Assembly (NCBI GenBank): GCA_900545445.1 | Contig: UQZH01000016.1 | Span: forward strand, 1-35,865 | Length of the DNA stretch: 35,865 bases | Direction: 5' to 3' | Source: an uncultured Collinsella sp. | Lineage (GTDB): Bacteria > Actinomycetota > Coriobacteriia > Coriobacteriales > Coriobacteriaceae | In this document: one piece after another, positions 1 to 7,839 of the stretch | How the letters are laid out: every line of letters starts with the position of its first letter | How positions within the stretch are numbered: position 1 is the stretch's first letter | The notes under the pieces: model-generated | The model's input: the letters and a program-made list of their open reading frames with translations, nothing else | What the model was told of the DNA's origin: nothing | Database searches by the model: none | Program-made: the position numbers and the translations under genes

Positions 1-108
1 GCGCTCAACCGCCAGGGCATCACCGAGAACGCCCGCCGCGTCAAGGAACTCGAGCGAGAGGTGGCCGAGCTCAAAGCCCTCATCGCCAAGCTCGTGGACG
101 AACGCTAG
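1..108 (+). CDS. C-terminal end of a coiled-coil protein (partial)
   Basis: The reading frame is open from the first base and stops at TAG (106-108), giving the last 35 residues of a protein that begins outside the window. The tail is rich in Glu, Lys, Arg, Leu and Ala, with a heptad-like pattern (VKELEREVAELKALIAKLV), which predicts an amphipathic helix or coiled coil. It is followed by a strong hairpin. Function cannot be assigned from this fragment; small coiled-coil proteins and tails of many regulators look alike. Confidence 0.6.
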   Translation, partial: ALNRQGITENARRVKELEREVAELKALIAKLVDER

Positions 109-144
109 TGGCGGACGACCACCGACAACATTGACGCCAACGCA

Positions 145-179
145 AAGGCGCGCCAGAGGATTCACCCCCGGCGCGCCTT
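145..179. terminator. Rho-independent terminator, probably bidirectional
   Basis: Perfect 10-bp stem (145-154 with 170-179, AAGGCGCGCC / GGCGCGCCTT) and a 15-nt loop lie between the upstream + gene and the convergent ABC exporter gene. The T tract is short on both sides. Confidence 0.7.
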
Positions 180-192
180 ATTTGCGATGTGG

Positions 193-211
193 CAAAGGGG
201 CTGCCCCTTTG
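193..211 (-). terminator. Short hairpin after the ABC exporter operon
   Basis: An 8-bp stem (193-200 with 204-211, CAAAGGGG / CCCCTTTG) with a 3-nt loop lies 6 bases beyond the stop codon of the ABC gene on the minus strand. There is no long T tract, so it may act together with the 145-179 hairpin. Confidence 0.5.
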
Positions 212-216
212 TCACA

Positions 217-2223
217 TTATGCGAACTGACTCAGATAGAGGTCGGCGTAAGCGCCCTCGGCTGCGAGCAGCTCCTTATGCGTGCCCTGCTCGATAATGTT
301 GCCGTGGTCCATGACCAGAATCAGGTCGGCATCCACGATCGTCGACAGGCGATGCGCGATCACAAAGCTCGTGCGCCCGCGCATGAGCGCGTCCATGGCA
401 CGGCCGATGGCAAGCTCGGTGCGCGTGTCCACGCTCGACGTCGCCTCGTCCAGGATGAGAATCGCCGGGTTGTTGAGCAGCACGCGCGCAATGGTCAGCA
501 GCTGACGCTGGCCCTGGCTGATGCTCTCGGCATCGTTGGCCACGCGCGTGTCGTAGCCCTGCGGCATGGTGCGCACAAAGAAATCGACCTGCGCGGCGCG
601 TGCGGCGGCCACGACCTCCTCGCGCGTCGCCTCGGGGCAGCCGTAGGCGATGTTTTCGGCAATCGTGCCATCGAACAGCCAGGCGTCCTGCAGCACCATG
701 CCAAACTGCTGGCGCAGCTCGCCGCGGTCCATGCGGCTCGTGTCCACGCCGTCGAGCGTAATACGCCCGCCGTCAATCTCGTAGAAGCGCATGAGCAGGT
801 TAATGAGCGTGGTCTTGCCCGCGCCCGTGGTTCCCACCACGGCAATCTTCTGGCCCGGCTCGGCGGTAAACGACACATCGCGCATGAGCGGCTTGTCGGG
901 CGCATAACCAAAGCGCACGTGCTCAAAAGCGACACGGCCCTCAACGCGACCCGGCAGCCTGGCGGCCTCGCCCGGCTGCGGATCCGCCTCCATCTCGGGC
1001 TCATCGAGCAGGTCGAACACGCGCTCCGCACTCGCCAGCGCGCTCTGCAGCGAGTTGAAGGTAAACGACAGCTGCGTCATGGGCTCAGATGCCTCGTAGA
1101 TAAACTGGAAGAACGCCTGGAACACGCCGACGGTCATGTGGCCGGCAACCAGCATACTGCAGCCCACAATCGCAATCACGATCTGTGCCAGGCGGCCGAT
1201 AAAGCGCACCGCGGGGCCGACGGCGTTAATCATGAAGTCGGCCTTGGCACTCACGCGTGCCAGCTCGCCCGAGGCCTGGTGCACCTCGGCAGAACTCTGA
1301 CGCTCGCGGTTAAACGCGCGAATCACCAGACGGCCCGAGTAGCCTTCCTCAACCGCGCTCGTAATCCTTGACACCCACTCCTGGCGCTCACCGGTTACGT
1401 CATGCGTGCGGCGCGAGACCACCTTGGTCACCAACAGCGACAACGCCGTAAAGAACAAAAAGACGAGCGTGAGCGGCACGCTAAACACGAACATCACGCC
1501 CACAGCGCCCACCACGGTACCGATCGACACCAGAAGCTGCAGCAAGCCGCGCTGCATGCTCTCGGACATCTTGTCCAAGTCGTTGGTCGCACGGCTGACG
1601 ACCTCACCGGGACGATGCGCGTCAAAGAAGGCAAGCGGCAGACGGTTGAGCTTTTGTGCGATGCGGTTGCGTAGGAGCAGGTTGAGGCGTTCGGCCACGC
1701 TCGACATCAAAAAGCTCTGGAGTGCGTAGAACGAGGCAGCGGCCGTCCAGATCATAAAGTAGATGAAGATGGTCCTGCCGCAGTTCTCCCAGGTGATGTT
1801 GAAGGTGGTGTCGTTGGCAAACGCCACCTGAATGTGGCCCCACAGCTCATCGATCACGCGGGCGCTGTATGCCGGCGCAGCGGTGTTAAAGATGGCATAG
1901 AACACAATACTCGCGAACACGATATAGAAGCGCCAATGGTCGCCGGCAGCCTCGCTCCACAGGCGGCGCACCGTCGCCCAGGTGTCGCGGGGTTTCTCGT
2001 CCTCGTCCTCGTCGTCCACATCGCGCATGCGCTCTGCCTCAGCGCGGGCGCGCTCGTCCTCGGCGCGCTCGTTTTCCTCATAGAGTGCCTGGCGACGAGC
2101 CTCGCGCTCCGCCGCAGCCTTGGCGGCCTCGTCCAGCTCGGGTGCTACGGCAGCTGTTTCCTCAACAAGCCCCGTGGCAACGGCGTCATCAACGCTGGCC
2201 TGCTTCCTGAGCTCCTCGGTCAT
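217..2223 (-). CDS. ABC exporter half-transporter with canonical nucleotide-binding domain (heterodimer partner 2)
   Basis: Type IV (exporter-fold) ABC half-transporter of 668 residues, expected in the cytoplasmic membrane. The first ~85 residues are a highly charged Glu/Ala/Arg extension, which is unusual for the family. Membrane segments follow (~95-370), then the ATPase: Walker A GTTGAGKT (~464-471), signature ISQGQ (~568), Walker B ILILDE with the catalytic Glu (~588-593) and His switch AHRLS (~624). The upstream partner gene has the degenerate site, so this subunit supplies the intact catalytic residues, as in TM287/288- or LmrCD-like heterodimers. ATG 2223 is chosen because GGGAGG lies 8 nt upstream; a GTG at 2232 sits inside that ribosome site. 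It starts 1 nt after the partner's TAG. The substrate is unknown; the MarR neighbour suggests drug or toxic-compound export. Confidence 0.93.
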   Translation of the reverse strand: MTEELRKQASVDDAVATGLVEETAAVAPELDEAAKAAAEREARRQALYEENERAEDERARAEAERMRDVDDEDEDEKPRDTWATVRRLWSEAAGDHWRFYIVFASIVFYAIFNTAAPAYSARVIDELWGHIQVAFANDTTFNITWENCGRTIFIYFMIWTAAASFYALQSFLMSSVAERLNLLLRNRIAQKLNRLPLAFFDAHRPGEVVSRATNDLDKMSESMQRGLLQLLVSIGTVVGAVGVMFVFSVPLTLVFLFFTALSLLVTKVVSRRTHDVTGERQEWVSRITSAVEEGYSGRLVIRAFNRERQSSAEVHQASGELARVSAKADFMINAVGPAVRFIGRLAQIVIAIVGCSMLVAGHMTVGVFQAFFQFIYEASEPMTQLSFTFNSLQSALASAERVFDLLDEPEMEADPQPGEAARLPGRVEGRVAFEHVRFGYAPDKPLMRDVSFTAEPGQKIAVVGTTGAGKTTLINLLMRFYEIDGGRITLDGVDTSRMDRGELRQQFGMVLQDAWLFDGTIAENIAYGCPEATREEVVAAARAAQVDFFVRTMPQGYDTRVANDAESISQGQRQLLTIARVLLNNPAILILDEATSSVDTRTELAIGRAMDALMRGRTSFVIAHRLSTIVDADLILVMDHGNIIEQGTHKELLAAEGAYADLYLSQFA

Positions 2224-2224
2224 G

Positions 2225-3961
2225 CTACTCACCTCCCTTCATCTGCGATTCCGCGATAGCACGGTACACCTCGCAGGTTTCCATGAGCTCGTCGTGCGTG
2301 CCCAGGCCCACGACCTCGCCATCCCTGAGCACCACGATCTGGTCGGCATGCAGAATGGTCGAGATACGCTGCGCGATGATGAGCACCGCAGCGTCACGCG
2401 TCTCGTCTTGCAACGCATGGCGCAGGGCGGCATCGGTCTTAAAGTCCAGGGCCGAGAAACTGTCATCGAAGATATATAGATCGGCATGCTTCATGAGCGC
2501 ACGGGCGATGGCCAGACGCTGGCGCTGGCCGCCCGAAAAGTTCGTGCCGCCCTGCGCCACCGGGGTATCGAGCCCCTGCGGCTGATCGAGCACAAAGGTG
2601 CTCTGGGCAACCTCAAGCGCATGAAGCATGTCGGCCTCGGTCGCGCCCTCATTGCCAAAGCGCAGATTGCTTGCCACGGTGCCCGAGAACAGCCATGCCT
2701 TTTGCGGCACATAGGCAATGCGCCCGCGAATCTCGCCTTGCGAAAGCTCGCGCAGGTCGACGCCGTCCAGGCGAATGGCGCCCTTGGTGGCATCGTGGAA
2801 GCGCAGCAGGAGCTTGGCCACCGTCGATTTGCCCGAGCCCGTCGAGCCGACGATCGCGGTCGTCTGACCGCGGCGACAGGTAAAGCTCAGATCGCGCAGC
2901 GTGTCCTCGTCGGCATCGTCAAAACGAAACGACATATGATCGAACACGGCGACCGCGTCGGCTCCGTCTGCGGACTCAGGCGCCCCGTCGCCCAGCGTAG
3001 CCTTGCCGTCCACGATGCTCGGCTCGATTTCGAGCACCTGCTGCGCACGGTTGAGGCACGCCGCGGCGCGCGGAAGCGTCAGAATCACCATCTGCGCCAT
3101 CATCACAAAGAAAAGAATCAGGATCGCGTATTCCAACACGGCCGAAATGCTGCCGATTTGCATGGCGTGGACGCCCACGCGGTTGCCGCCCACCCACAGC
3201 ACCGCCACCTCGGCGATGTTCATCAAAAAGAAGCTGGAGCTGTCGAGGCCCACAAACAGGTGGTTGACCTTGATGGCGTTGGCCGCGTAATCGCTAAACA
3301 CCTCGTCCAGGCGCTGCTCCTCGTGGCGCTCCTTGTTAAATGCGCGGATGACGCGCACGCCCACGATGTTCTCGCGCAGCACCACGTTCATGCGGTCGAT
3401 AAAGCTCTGCAGGCGCATAAAGATCGGCGCGGCGTTGGCAACGGTAAAGACCGCCGCCACCAGCACGATCGCAACGACCACGCCCAGCAGCGTGCCCATG
3501 GCGGGATCGATAAACCAGGCAAAGATGATGCCCGCCACGGCCAAGAACGGCACCGGCAGCACCAACTGAATCGTCTGAAGGATAGCCTGCTGAATCACGT
3601 TGATGTCGTTGAGCGAGCGCGTGATCATCGAACCCGTGCCAAAGCGCTCAAAGTCGCTGGCCGCGAGTTCGAGCGACTTGTCGTACACGGCATTGCGGAT
3701 ATCGCAGGCCACGTTGGCGGCCAGGCGCGCCGAAAGATAGCAGCCCAGCACCGTGCCGCCGCTGGCCATGCCGGTCGCGATAAGCATGTACAGGCCGTTG
3801 CGTAAAATATAGTCGACATCGCCCGTGGTAATACCGGTGTTGACCATGTTCGCCAGCATCGTGGGAACCAACAGCGTACCGACGTTATCTATCAGCACCG
3901 CAAACAGCGTCACCGCAATCAGCCCGCGATACGGCCTCATAAACCTCATCAAGAGTCGCAC
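2225..3961 (-). CDS. ABC exporter half-transporter with degenerate nucleotide-binding site (heterodimer partner 1)
   Basis: ABC exporter half-transporter of 578 residues: six predicted membrane helices (~15-310), then the ATPase with Walker A GSTGSGKS (372-379) and signature FSGGQ (475-479). Two catalytic positions are changed. Walker B ends IFDD, so Asp500 replaces the catalytic Glu, and the switch His is Gln531 (AQRIS). This asymmetry is the hallmark of heterodimeric exporters in which one ATP site is degenerate. The next gene follows after 1 nt and carries the intact residues. The start is taken as GTG 3961, preceded by GAGGGGGAAAC and giving the usual N-terminus ending RPYRG; ATG 3949, overlapping the MarR stop as TGATG, is an alternative. 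It is co-transcribed with the MarR gene. Confidence 0.93.
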   Translation of the reverse strand: MRLLMRFMRPYRGLIAVTLFAVLIDNVGTLLVPTMLANMVNTGITTGDVDYILRNGLYMLIATGMASGGTVLGCYLSARLAANVACDIRNAVYDKSLELAASDFERFGTGSMITRSLNDINVIQQAILQTIQLVLPVPFLAVAGIIFAWFIDPAMGTLLGVVVAIVLVAAVFTVANAAPIFMRLQSFIDRMNVVLRENIVGVRVIRAFNKERHEEQRLDEVFSDYAANAIKVNHLFVGLDSSSFFLMNIAEVAVLWVGGNRVGVHAMQIGSISAVLEYAILILFFVMMAQMVILTLPRAAACLNRAQQVLEIEPSIVDGKATLGDGAPESADGADAVAVFDHMSFRFDDADEDTLRDLSFTCRRGQTTAIVGSTGSGKSTVAKLLLRFHDATKGAIRLDGVDLRELSQGEIRGRIAYVPQKAWLFSGTVASNLRFGNEGATEADMLHALEVAQSTFVLDQPQGLDTPVAQGGTNFSGGQRQRLAIARALMKHADLYIFDDSFSALDFKTDAALRHALQDETRDAAVLIIAQRISTILHADQIVVLRDGEVVGLGTHDELMETCEVYRAIAESQMKGGE

Positions 3962-4449
3962 GTTTCCCCCTCTTCTTGTTTTTCCACTTGGCTCTCGGCG
4001 GCCATCTGCTGTTTAAACGCCTCGCACTCTTCGTTAAGAACATGGGAGAACTTGCCGACCAGGCGCATAATCTCACGCTGCTCCCAAGACTCGAGCGCGC
4101 CAAAAGCACGCTGCTCGGCTTTAACCGCCGGCAACGCATAGTGCTCGGCGAACCGCCGGCCCTCATCGGTCAAACAAACGACCTTATTCTTACGACTGCC
4201 CTCGGCAAACTCCAACGTCGCAAGCCCTCGCGCCCTAAGCGTCTTGATCGCCGAGTTAATGGTCTGCTTGCTATAGAACCATTCGCCTGTCAGACGGCTC
4301 ACGGCGATACTACCGCCCGCCGTGCTGGTGTCGACGAGCATCCAATAGGCGCAGTCCGAAAGACCGCAGGTGCGCGAGAACTCCGAATAGATATGGTCGA
4401 GTCCGTTGAGCATCCGGTCGAAATCGACCAGCGTAACCGCACTATTCAT
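3949..4449 (-). CDS. MarR-family transcriptional regulator
   Basis: A 166-residue protein with the MarR winged-helix core. Helices about residues 55-95 (SRLTGEWFYSKQTINSAIKT) form the HTH, followed by a wing (GSRKNKVVCLTDEGRRF) with the typical LTDEG motif, and helical ends for dimerisation. First gene of a three-gene operon with two ABC exporter halves; it overlaps the second gene's 5' end. MarR regulators next to such exporters usually repress the operon and are released by a toxic ligand; this is inference from context. A GTCAAAACTCGGAC motif occurs twice at its promoter and is the likely operator. The ribosome site is weak (GGTGGGATAG before ATG). The ligand is unknown. Confidence 0.9.
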   Translation of the reverse strand: MNSAVTLVDFDRMLNGLDHIYSEFSRTCGLSDCAYWMLVDTSTAGGSIAVSRLTGEWFYSKQTINSAIKTLRARGLATLEFAEGSRKNKVVCLTDEGRRFAEHYALPAVKAEQRAFGALESWEQREIMRLVGKFSHVLNEECEAFKQQMAAESQVEKQEEGETCDS

Positions 4450-4467
4450 CTATCCCACCATTCGATT

Positions 4468-4515
4468 GTCCGAGTTTTGACCAATTTGTATTTCTAGATT
4501 AGTCCGAGTTTTGAC
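4468..4515 (-). promoter_or_regulatory. Tandem 14-bp operator-like repeat in the marR promoter
   Basis: The 14-mer GTCAAAACTCGGAC (minus strand) occurs at 4502-4515, inside the promoter spacer, and again at 4468-4481, just after the expected transcription start. The copies are identical and 34 bp apart centre to centre. The position fits autorepression by the MarR protein. Confidence 0.65.
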
Positions 4516-4524
4516 TATCGTCAA
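4496..4524 (-). promoter_or_regulatory. Promoter of the marR-ABC-ABC operon
   Basis: On the minus strand, TTGACG (4519-4524) and TAATCT (4496-4501) are separated by exactly 17 nt, a good sigma-70-type promoter. Expected transcription start is near 4489. Confidence 0.75.
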
Positions 4525-4572
4525 TAAGCTCGATATATATGGTCGGCTCTACATTGCATATCGATAGAAAAA

Positions 4573-4603
4573 GACCGCCGGCGCGGGGGCGGCGCCGGCG
4601 GTC
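4573..4603 (-). terminator. Strong Rho-independent terminator of the 96-residue protein gene
   Basis: A perfect 12-bp GC-rich stem (4573-4584 with 4592-4603) with a 7-nt loop is followed on the minus strand by a TTTTT run. It lies about 30 bases after the stop codon. Confidence 0.85.
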
Positions 4604-4630
4604 ACGTGAGAATAGCGATGTATTTGCCCG

Positions 4631-4921
4631 TTAGGCAGCGACGGCCTCGTAGACCGTTGCGCCCGCAAAGCTGTCGTGCAGGCTCTTGCCGCAAATCCAA
4701 GGCAGCTCGACGACCTCGCAGACCGTGTTGACCAGCTCGGAGCAGTCGGTAAAGTGGCCCTTATCGTTGAGGGCCTCGCAATCCTGAACACGCCAATAGC
4801 CATCGGTGTGCGTGATGTAGTACTCGTGATCGTTGATCGACACGAAAGCGCGCGTCTTGGAACGCAGCAGCTTCAGAAATCCTTCGAAGTCAGTTTCGAC
4901 GACATCTCCAGCCTGGAACAC
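4631..4921 (-). CDS. Small acidic protein of unknown function (96 residues)
   Basis: I do not recognise the family. The start is set at GTG 4921 because a perfect AGGAGGT lies 7 nt upstream; a GTG 30 nt earlier has no ribosome site. The protein starts MFQAGDVVETDFEGFLKLLR and is acidic, cytoplasmic in appearance, with no signal or membrane segment and four Cys residues in the second half (DCEAL, DCSEL, VCEV, WICGK). A single-gene unit is indicated by its own terminator and an upstream inverted repeat (4957-4998). The codon use and gene signals look real; no function is proposed. Confidence 0.75.
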   Translation of the reverse strand: MFQAGDVVETDFEGFLKLLRSKTRAFVSINDHEYYITHTDGYWRVQDCEALNDKGHFTDCSELVNTVCEVVELPWICGKSLHDSFAGATVYEAVAA

Positions 4922-4956
4922 GATAGTTACCTCCTGGCCCAGCGCCACCACAGCGC

Positions 4957-4998
4957 ATTGATAAACGTTGGTACCCCTTTAGTAAAACCTTTATCAAT
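4957..4998. promoter_or_regulatory. 9-bp inverted repeat upstream of the small acidic protein gene
   Basis: ATTGATAAA (4957-4965) and TTTATCAAT (4990-4998) are a perfect inverted repeat with a 24-bp gap. On the minus strand a possible promoter, TTTACT-N17-TATCAA, lies across it. The layout suggests an operator for a dimeric repressor. Confidence 0.4.
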
Positions 4999-5216
4999 GG
5001 ATATGCGCCCATGTTTTAGGCAAGTGGTAAAAAACCGCAGGGTAGACGGGATAAAACGTTTAACCATCTCATTAGCTTCTCACATTCTTGCCGCAGTTTT
5101 ATGCAAGCCGACCTTTCCGATTGGTGGCTATTGCTGTTTGGGGCCCTCTGCACGATTACGGCTACGGCACGACGGGTAAGAACGGAGCATCTGCAACGTC
5201 ATCGCTAGGAGAACCC

Positions 5217-5738
5217 ATGGAGACCATCGAAGCGCTCATCCATCGCCGTAGCTGCCGCAACTACAGCGATCGCCCCGTCGAGGCAGAAAAGCTCGCACGC
5301 ATTATCGAGGCAGGCCAGTACGCGCCGAGCGGCATGGGACGTCAGCCGGTCACGTTCGTCGCCGTTACCGATCCCGCGACCGTCGAGCGTCTCTCGCAGC
5401 TCAACGCCCAAGTTATGGGCAGCGATGGCGATCCCTTCTACGGGGCCAAGACTGTTGTGGTAGTGCTCGTCGACCGCAGCGTGCCCACGCACCTGGAAGA
5501 CGGCTCGCTCGCCATGGGCAACCTGCTTAACGCAGCCTATGCGCTGGGCATCGATTCGTGCTGGATTCATCGCGCCCACGAGGTTTTCGATTCGCCCGAG
5601 GGTCTCGAACTGCTGGCCAGCTGGGGTCTGCCCGCCGACGGAAGCCTGCGCGGTGTGGGCAACTGCATTCTGGGCTACGCCGAGGACGTGCTTCCCGAGG
5701 CAAAGCCGCGCCGCGACAACGTCGTCTACGTCAGGTGA
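5217..5738 (+). CDS. Nitroreductase-family protein
   Basis: FMN-dependent nitroreductase fold of 173 residues. The N-terminal motif IEALIHRRSCRNYSDRPVE is the classic family start, where the Arg-rich segment contacts FMN phosphate; AGQYAPSGMGRQP, the central GNLLNAAYALGIDSCWIH and the C-terminal GYAED strand also match. Such enzymes use NAD(P)H to reduce nitro groups, quinones or flavins in the cytoplasm; the true substrate is unknown. ATG 5217 is preferred because AGGAG lies 5 nt upstream; the frame extends further upstream without a ribosome site. It is a single gene, convergent with the 191-residue membrane protein gene. Confidence 0.9.
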   Translation: METIEALIHRRSCRNYSDRPVEAEKLARIIEAGQYAPSGMGRQPVTFVAVTDPATVERLSQLNAQVMGSDGDPFYGAKTVVVVLVDRSVPTHLEDGSLAMGNLLNAAYALGIDSCWIHRAHEVFDSPEGLELLASWGLPADGSLRGVGNCILGYAEDVLPEAKPRRDNVVYVR

Positions 5739-5743
5739 TTAGT

Positions 5744-5767
5744 TCCGCCGTTCTAACGAACGGCGGA
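5744..5767. terminator. CCGCCGTTC hairpin between convergent genes
   Basis: A perfect 10-bp stem (5744-5753 with 5758-5767, TCCGCCGTTC / GAACGGCGGA) with a TAAC loop lies 6 nt after the nitroreductase stop. There is no T tract. The same hairpin is found at 23452-23475 and a decayed part at 9974-9990, so it is a repeated element. Confidence 0.6.
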
Positions 5768-5811
5768 CCCGCTGAAAGGCCCCGTCCCATATTTGCTGCC
5801 CCACTCGCAAC

Positions 5812-6387
5812 TTATCTTGCCGATGGAGTTGTTGCCGTTTCGCTCGTCTGACTCGCATCGGCGTCGTCGCTTTGCCCGCCTTCGTCCTTTTGAGCATCGG
5901 CAATGGTGGCAGCAGCTGCGACCATACCGCGCTGGGGCGCCACACCCGTCTGGTCTTGTGCGCCTTCAACAAGCTCCGTGCCAGCATGCGCAAGTTCGGG
6001 CGATTTGAACATCGCGCCCAGACTCGCGCCGTCGCCGGCATATCCGAGCGCCGCGAGCGCGATGACAATCACCGCAACAACGACCGCGATCGGAACGTAG
6101 CGATGCCAGCCTGCGGGATTGAGGCCGCTACGGCGAGCAGCGCCACGGCTAATGTAGCCGAGCGTTCCATCGTGCTTGAGCTTTGAGCCCACCACGCGCC
6201 TTCGTCCCCACAACGAGGACTCGGCCTGCATGGCCAAGCGAGCGCTTGCCGAAGGATAGCCATATTTTGTGCGCTTGAACGAGCCGTCGAACCCCGAGGC
6301 GCTTTTGCCCCACGTCCGCGAAGTCGTACGCCGGCCGACCGGCGCCGCACTTCGCTTTGTTCGGTTCGTTTTTGAAGTCTCCGCCAT
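5812..6387 (-). CDS. Single-pass membrane protein of unknown function
   Basis: A 191-residue protein that I do not recognise. The first ~95 residues are basic and low in complexity (many Ser, Arg, Thr, Lys), a single strong membrane helix follows at ~98-118 (VPIAVVVAVIVIALAALGYA), and the last ~70 residues are acidic, Ala/Gln/Thr-rich and probably disordered. By the positive-inside rule the basic N-terminus is cytoplasmic and the acidic tail outside. ATG 6387 is chosen; a GTG 54 nt upstream is possible. The G-rich stretch GCGGGGGAGT just before the ATG is closer than usual for a ribosome site, so the start is uncertain. It may share a transcript with the upstream Fis-type regulator gene, 83 nt away. 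Confidence 0.7.
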   Translation of the reverse strand: MAETSKTNRTKRSAAPVGRRTTSRTWGKSASGFDGSFKRTKYGYPSASARLAMQAESSLWGRRRVVGSKLKHDGTLGYISRGAARRSGLNPAGWHRYVPIAVVVAVIVIALAALGYAGDGASLGAMFKSPELAHAGTELVEGAQDQTGVAPQRGMVAAAATIADAQKDEGGQSDDADASQTSETATTPSAR

Positions 6388-6443
6388 ACTCCCCCGCACG
6401 CCGTAACACAATCGAAACAATGCTTCTTTGGACTGTATCACAC

Positions 6444-6465
6444 GCGCCGCACGCGGTCACGGCGC
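6444..6465 (-). terminator. Weak hairpin after the Fis-type regulator gene
   Basis: A 6-bp GC stem (6444-6449 with 6460-6465) with a 10-nt loop lies just after the stop codon, with no T tract. Read-through into the next gene is likely. Confidence 0.3.
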
Positions 6466-6470
6466 CTCGC

Positions 6471-7688
6471 TCAGCGGTCGTTGCCCTTCAGCAGGCGCCA
6501 TAAAGTCGTGCGGCTTATACCGAGCACCTCTGCCGCACGTGTCCTGTTGCCGTGAAGGTGCTGCAGGACCAACCGTGCGACATCGCGCTCGGTATCGGCC
6601 AGGGGACGCAAGATGTACAAATCGCTTTCGAGCGCCGGGGCGCCAAAGGTCGCGGTCTTGATAACGTCCTCCTGGGCAAGCACCTCTTTCGCCACGGCAC
6701 GCTCCACCGTACCCGCCCCCACTAATATATAGAGTCGTTCAGAGACTTCACGCAGCTGCAGGTAATTGCGGGGCCAACGGTACGCATCGAGCGTCTCTGC
6801 CGCGGCGGCAGACAACATGGGGGCACCCGTCTTAAACATATCTGCCAGATACCCCAGATAGCGCGCAACCTTTTCCGACGCGCCGCCCTGCTCGGCAATC
6901 GCCGGCGCCACACTCACTGCACAGGCCAGACGCTCGGTTACAAAAGCAGCCTGATCGCTTTCGCCGCCGCCCGGCATATCGTTTGCCGTCAACACCACAT
7001 GGCAACGAGTTGCGAGCGCCGTGTCGATCATTGCGGACACGAGCTCGCGCAGACGTTGGGGGCCAACAGCATGCCAGCCGCCCATGCAAAGTGTCAGCCC
7101 CGTTTGGAATAGCGGCGATTCGGAACTTTTGAGCAGATGGCGCCAGCCGCGATCCGTAAGCTCATCGAGCGCAACGGACACAAAGGGCTGATCGGCATAG
7201 GGTCCATCCAGGTACAGGCGTTTTGCAATCTGATCCTGCCCCGCGCCCAGCTCGCCCTCGAGCATAAGGGGCACCCCACGCGCATAGCTCTCCCGTACGG
7301 GGGCAGCGACCGCCGCCGCGTCTTCGACGATGCCGTACGTGCTCGACGCGTAGCGAGCCTCGACTTCGTCGGCATTGAGCCACTCGATGCCCGCATGCGT
7401 CGCAGCGGCGCGCACCTTATGCGCCACGACCACCCAAAGCGCTCCGCGCTCCTTGGCCGTCGGGCGCACCGTCAAGCTCAACCGCACGCCCTCGTGGCCC
7501 ATCACCAGGCGCGCCCCATCGCCCACGCGAGCGAGACGCTCGGAAACAAAAACAGCGATATCCTGCTCGAGCGCCGCGTCACTCATAGTCGAGATCACAA
7601 CGCCACCGCGCTCGTCGATTGCCAGCGCCGATGCTCCGGCTGCGGACAATGCCTCAATCAGAATCTGCAGCTTGGCATCGCTATCCAT
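6471..7688 (-). CDS. Fis-type HTH regulator with degenerate AAA+ core
   Basis: A 405-residue cytoplasmic regulator. The C-terminus (~368-401, VARLVLQHLHGNRTRAAEVL onward to LLKG) is a clear Fis-type helix-turn-helix as in NtrC/PrpR-family activators, and ~304-320 (WPRNYLQLREV) matches the usual WPGNxREL segment. The AAA+ core is decayed: the Walker A region reads GELGAGQD (145-152), with Gln replacing the essential Lys, and there is no GAFTGA loop for sigma-54 contact. It is therefore probably a DNA-binding regulator that no longer hydrolyses ATP. The N-terminal ~130 residues look like a sensor. ATG 7688 is preferred, with AGGGGC 5 nt upstream; the frame extends 67 codons further without a ribosome site. 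It lies downstream of the YeiH-type permease gene, on the same strand. Confidence 0.85.
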   Translation of the reverse strand: MDSDAKLQILIEALSAAGASALAIDERGGVVISTMSDAALEQDIAVFVSERLARVGDGARLVMGHEGVRLSLTVRPTAKERGALWVVVAHKVRAAATHAGIEWLNADEVEARYASSTYGIVEDAAAVAAPVRESYARGVPLMLEGELGAGQDQIAKRLYLDGPYADQPFVSVALDELTDRGWRHLLKSSESPLFQTGLTLCMGGWHAVGPQRLRELVSAMIDTALATRCHVVLTANDMPGGGESDQAAFVTERLACAVSVAPAIAEQGGASEKVARYLGYLADMFKTGAPMLSAAAAETLDAYRWPRNYLQLREVSERLYILVGAGTVERAVAKEVLAQEDVIKTATFGAPALESDLYILRPLADTERDVARLVLQHLHGNRTRAAEVLGISRTTLWRLLKGNDR

Positions 7689-7741
7689 GATTTGCCCCTG
7701 TCCGCGGCGATGTGCAACCGCCGACGGTCGCACGACCGAAT

Positions 7742-7756
7742 GTTTCAAAATTGAAC
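7742..7756. promoter_or_regulatory. TTCAA-AA-TTGAA palindrome upstream of the Fis-type regulator
   Basis: TTCAA and TTGAA arms (7744-7755) with a 2-nt centre lie about 55 bases upstream of the start codon. This could be a binding site for an autoregulator; no matching partner site was found. Confidence 0.25.
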
Positions 7757-7813
7757 GATATTGCTCACCAAACACTATAGGGCAGAAGCCGCCGTCCTGC
7801 GAGTATATGAGTT

Positions 7814-7839
7814 GCCCCGCATCGCCATCCTGGCGGGGC
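7814..7839 (-). terminator. Terminator-like hairpin downstream of the YeiH-type gene
   Basis: GCCCCGC (7814-7820) pairs with GCGGGGC (7833-7839), with a 12-nt loop, 115 nt beyond the permease stop on the minus strand. There is only a weak T tract. Confidence 0.4.

Noticed and set aside
281..505. Long open frames opposite the ABC genes on the plus strand
   Set aside because: They are shadows of the strongly conserved minus-strand coding sequence and lack ribosome sites.
7689..7800. Sigma-54 (-24/-12) promoter before the Fis-type regulator
   Set aside because: No GG-N10-GC pair with the expected spacing was found.
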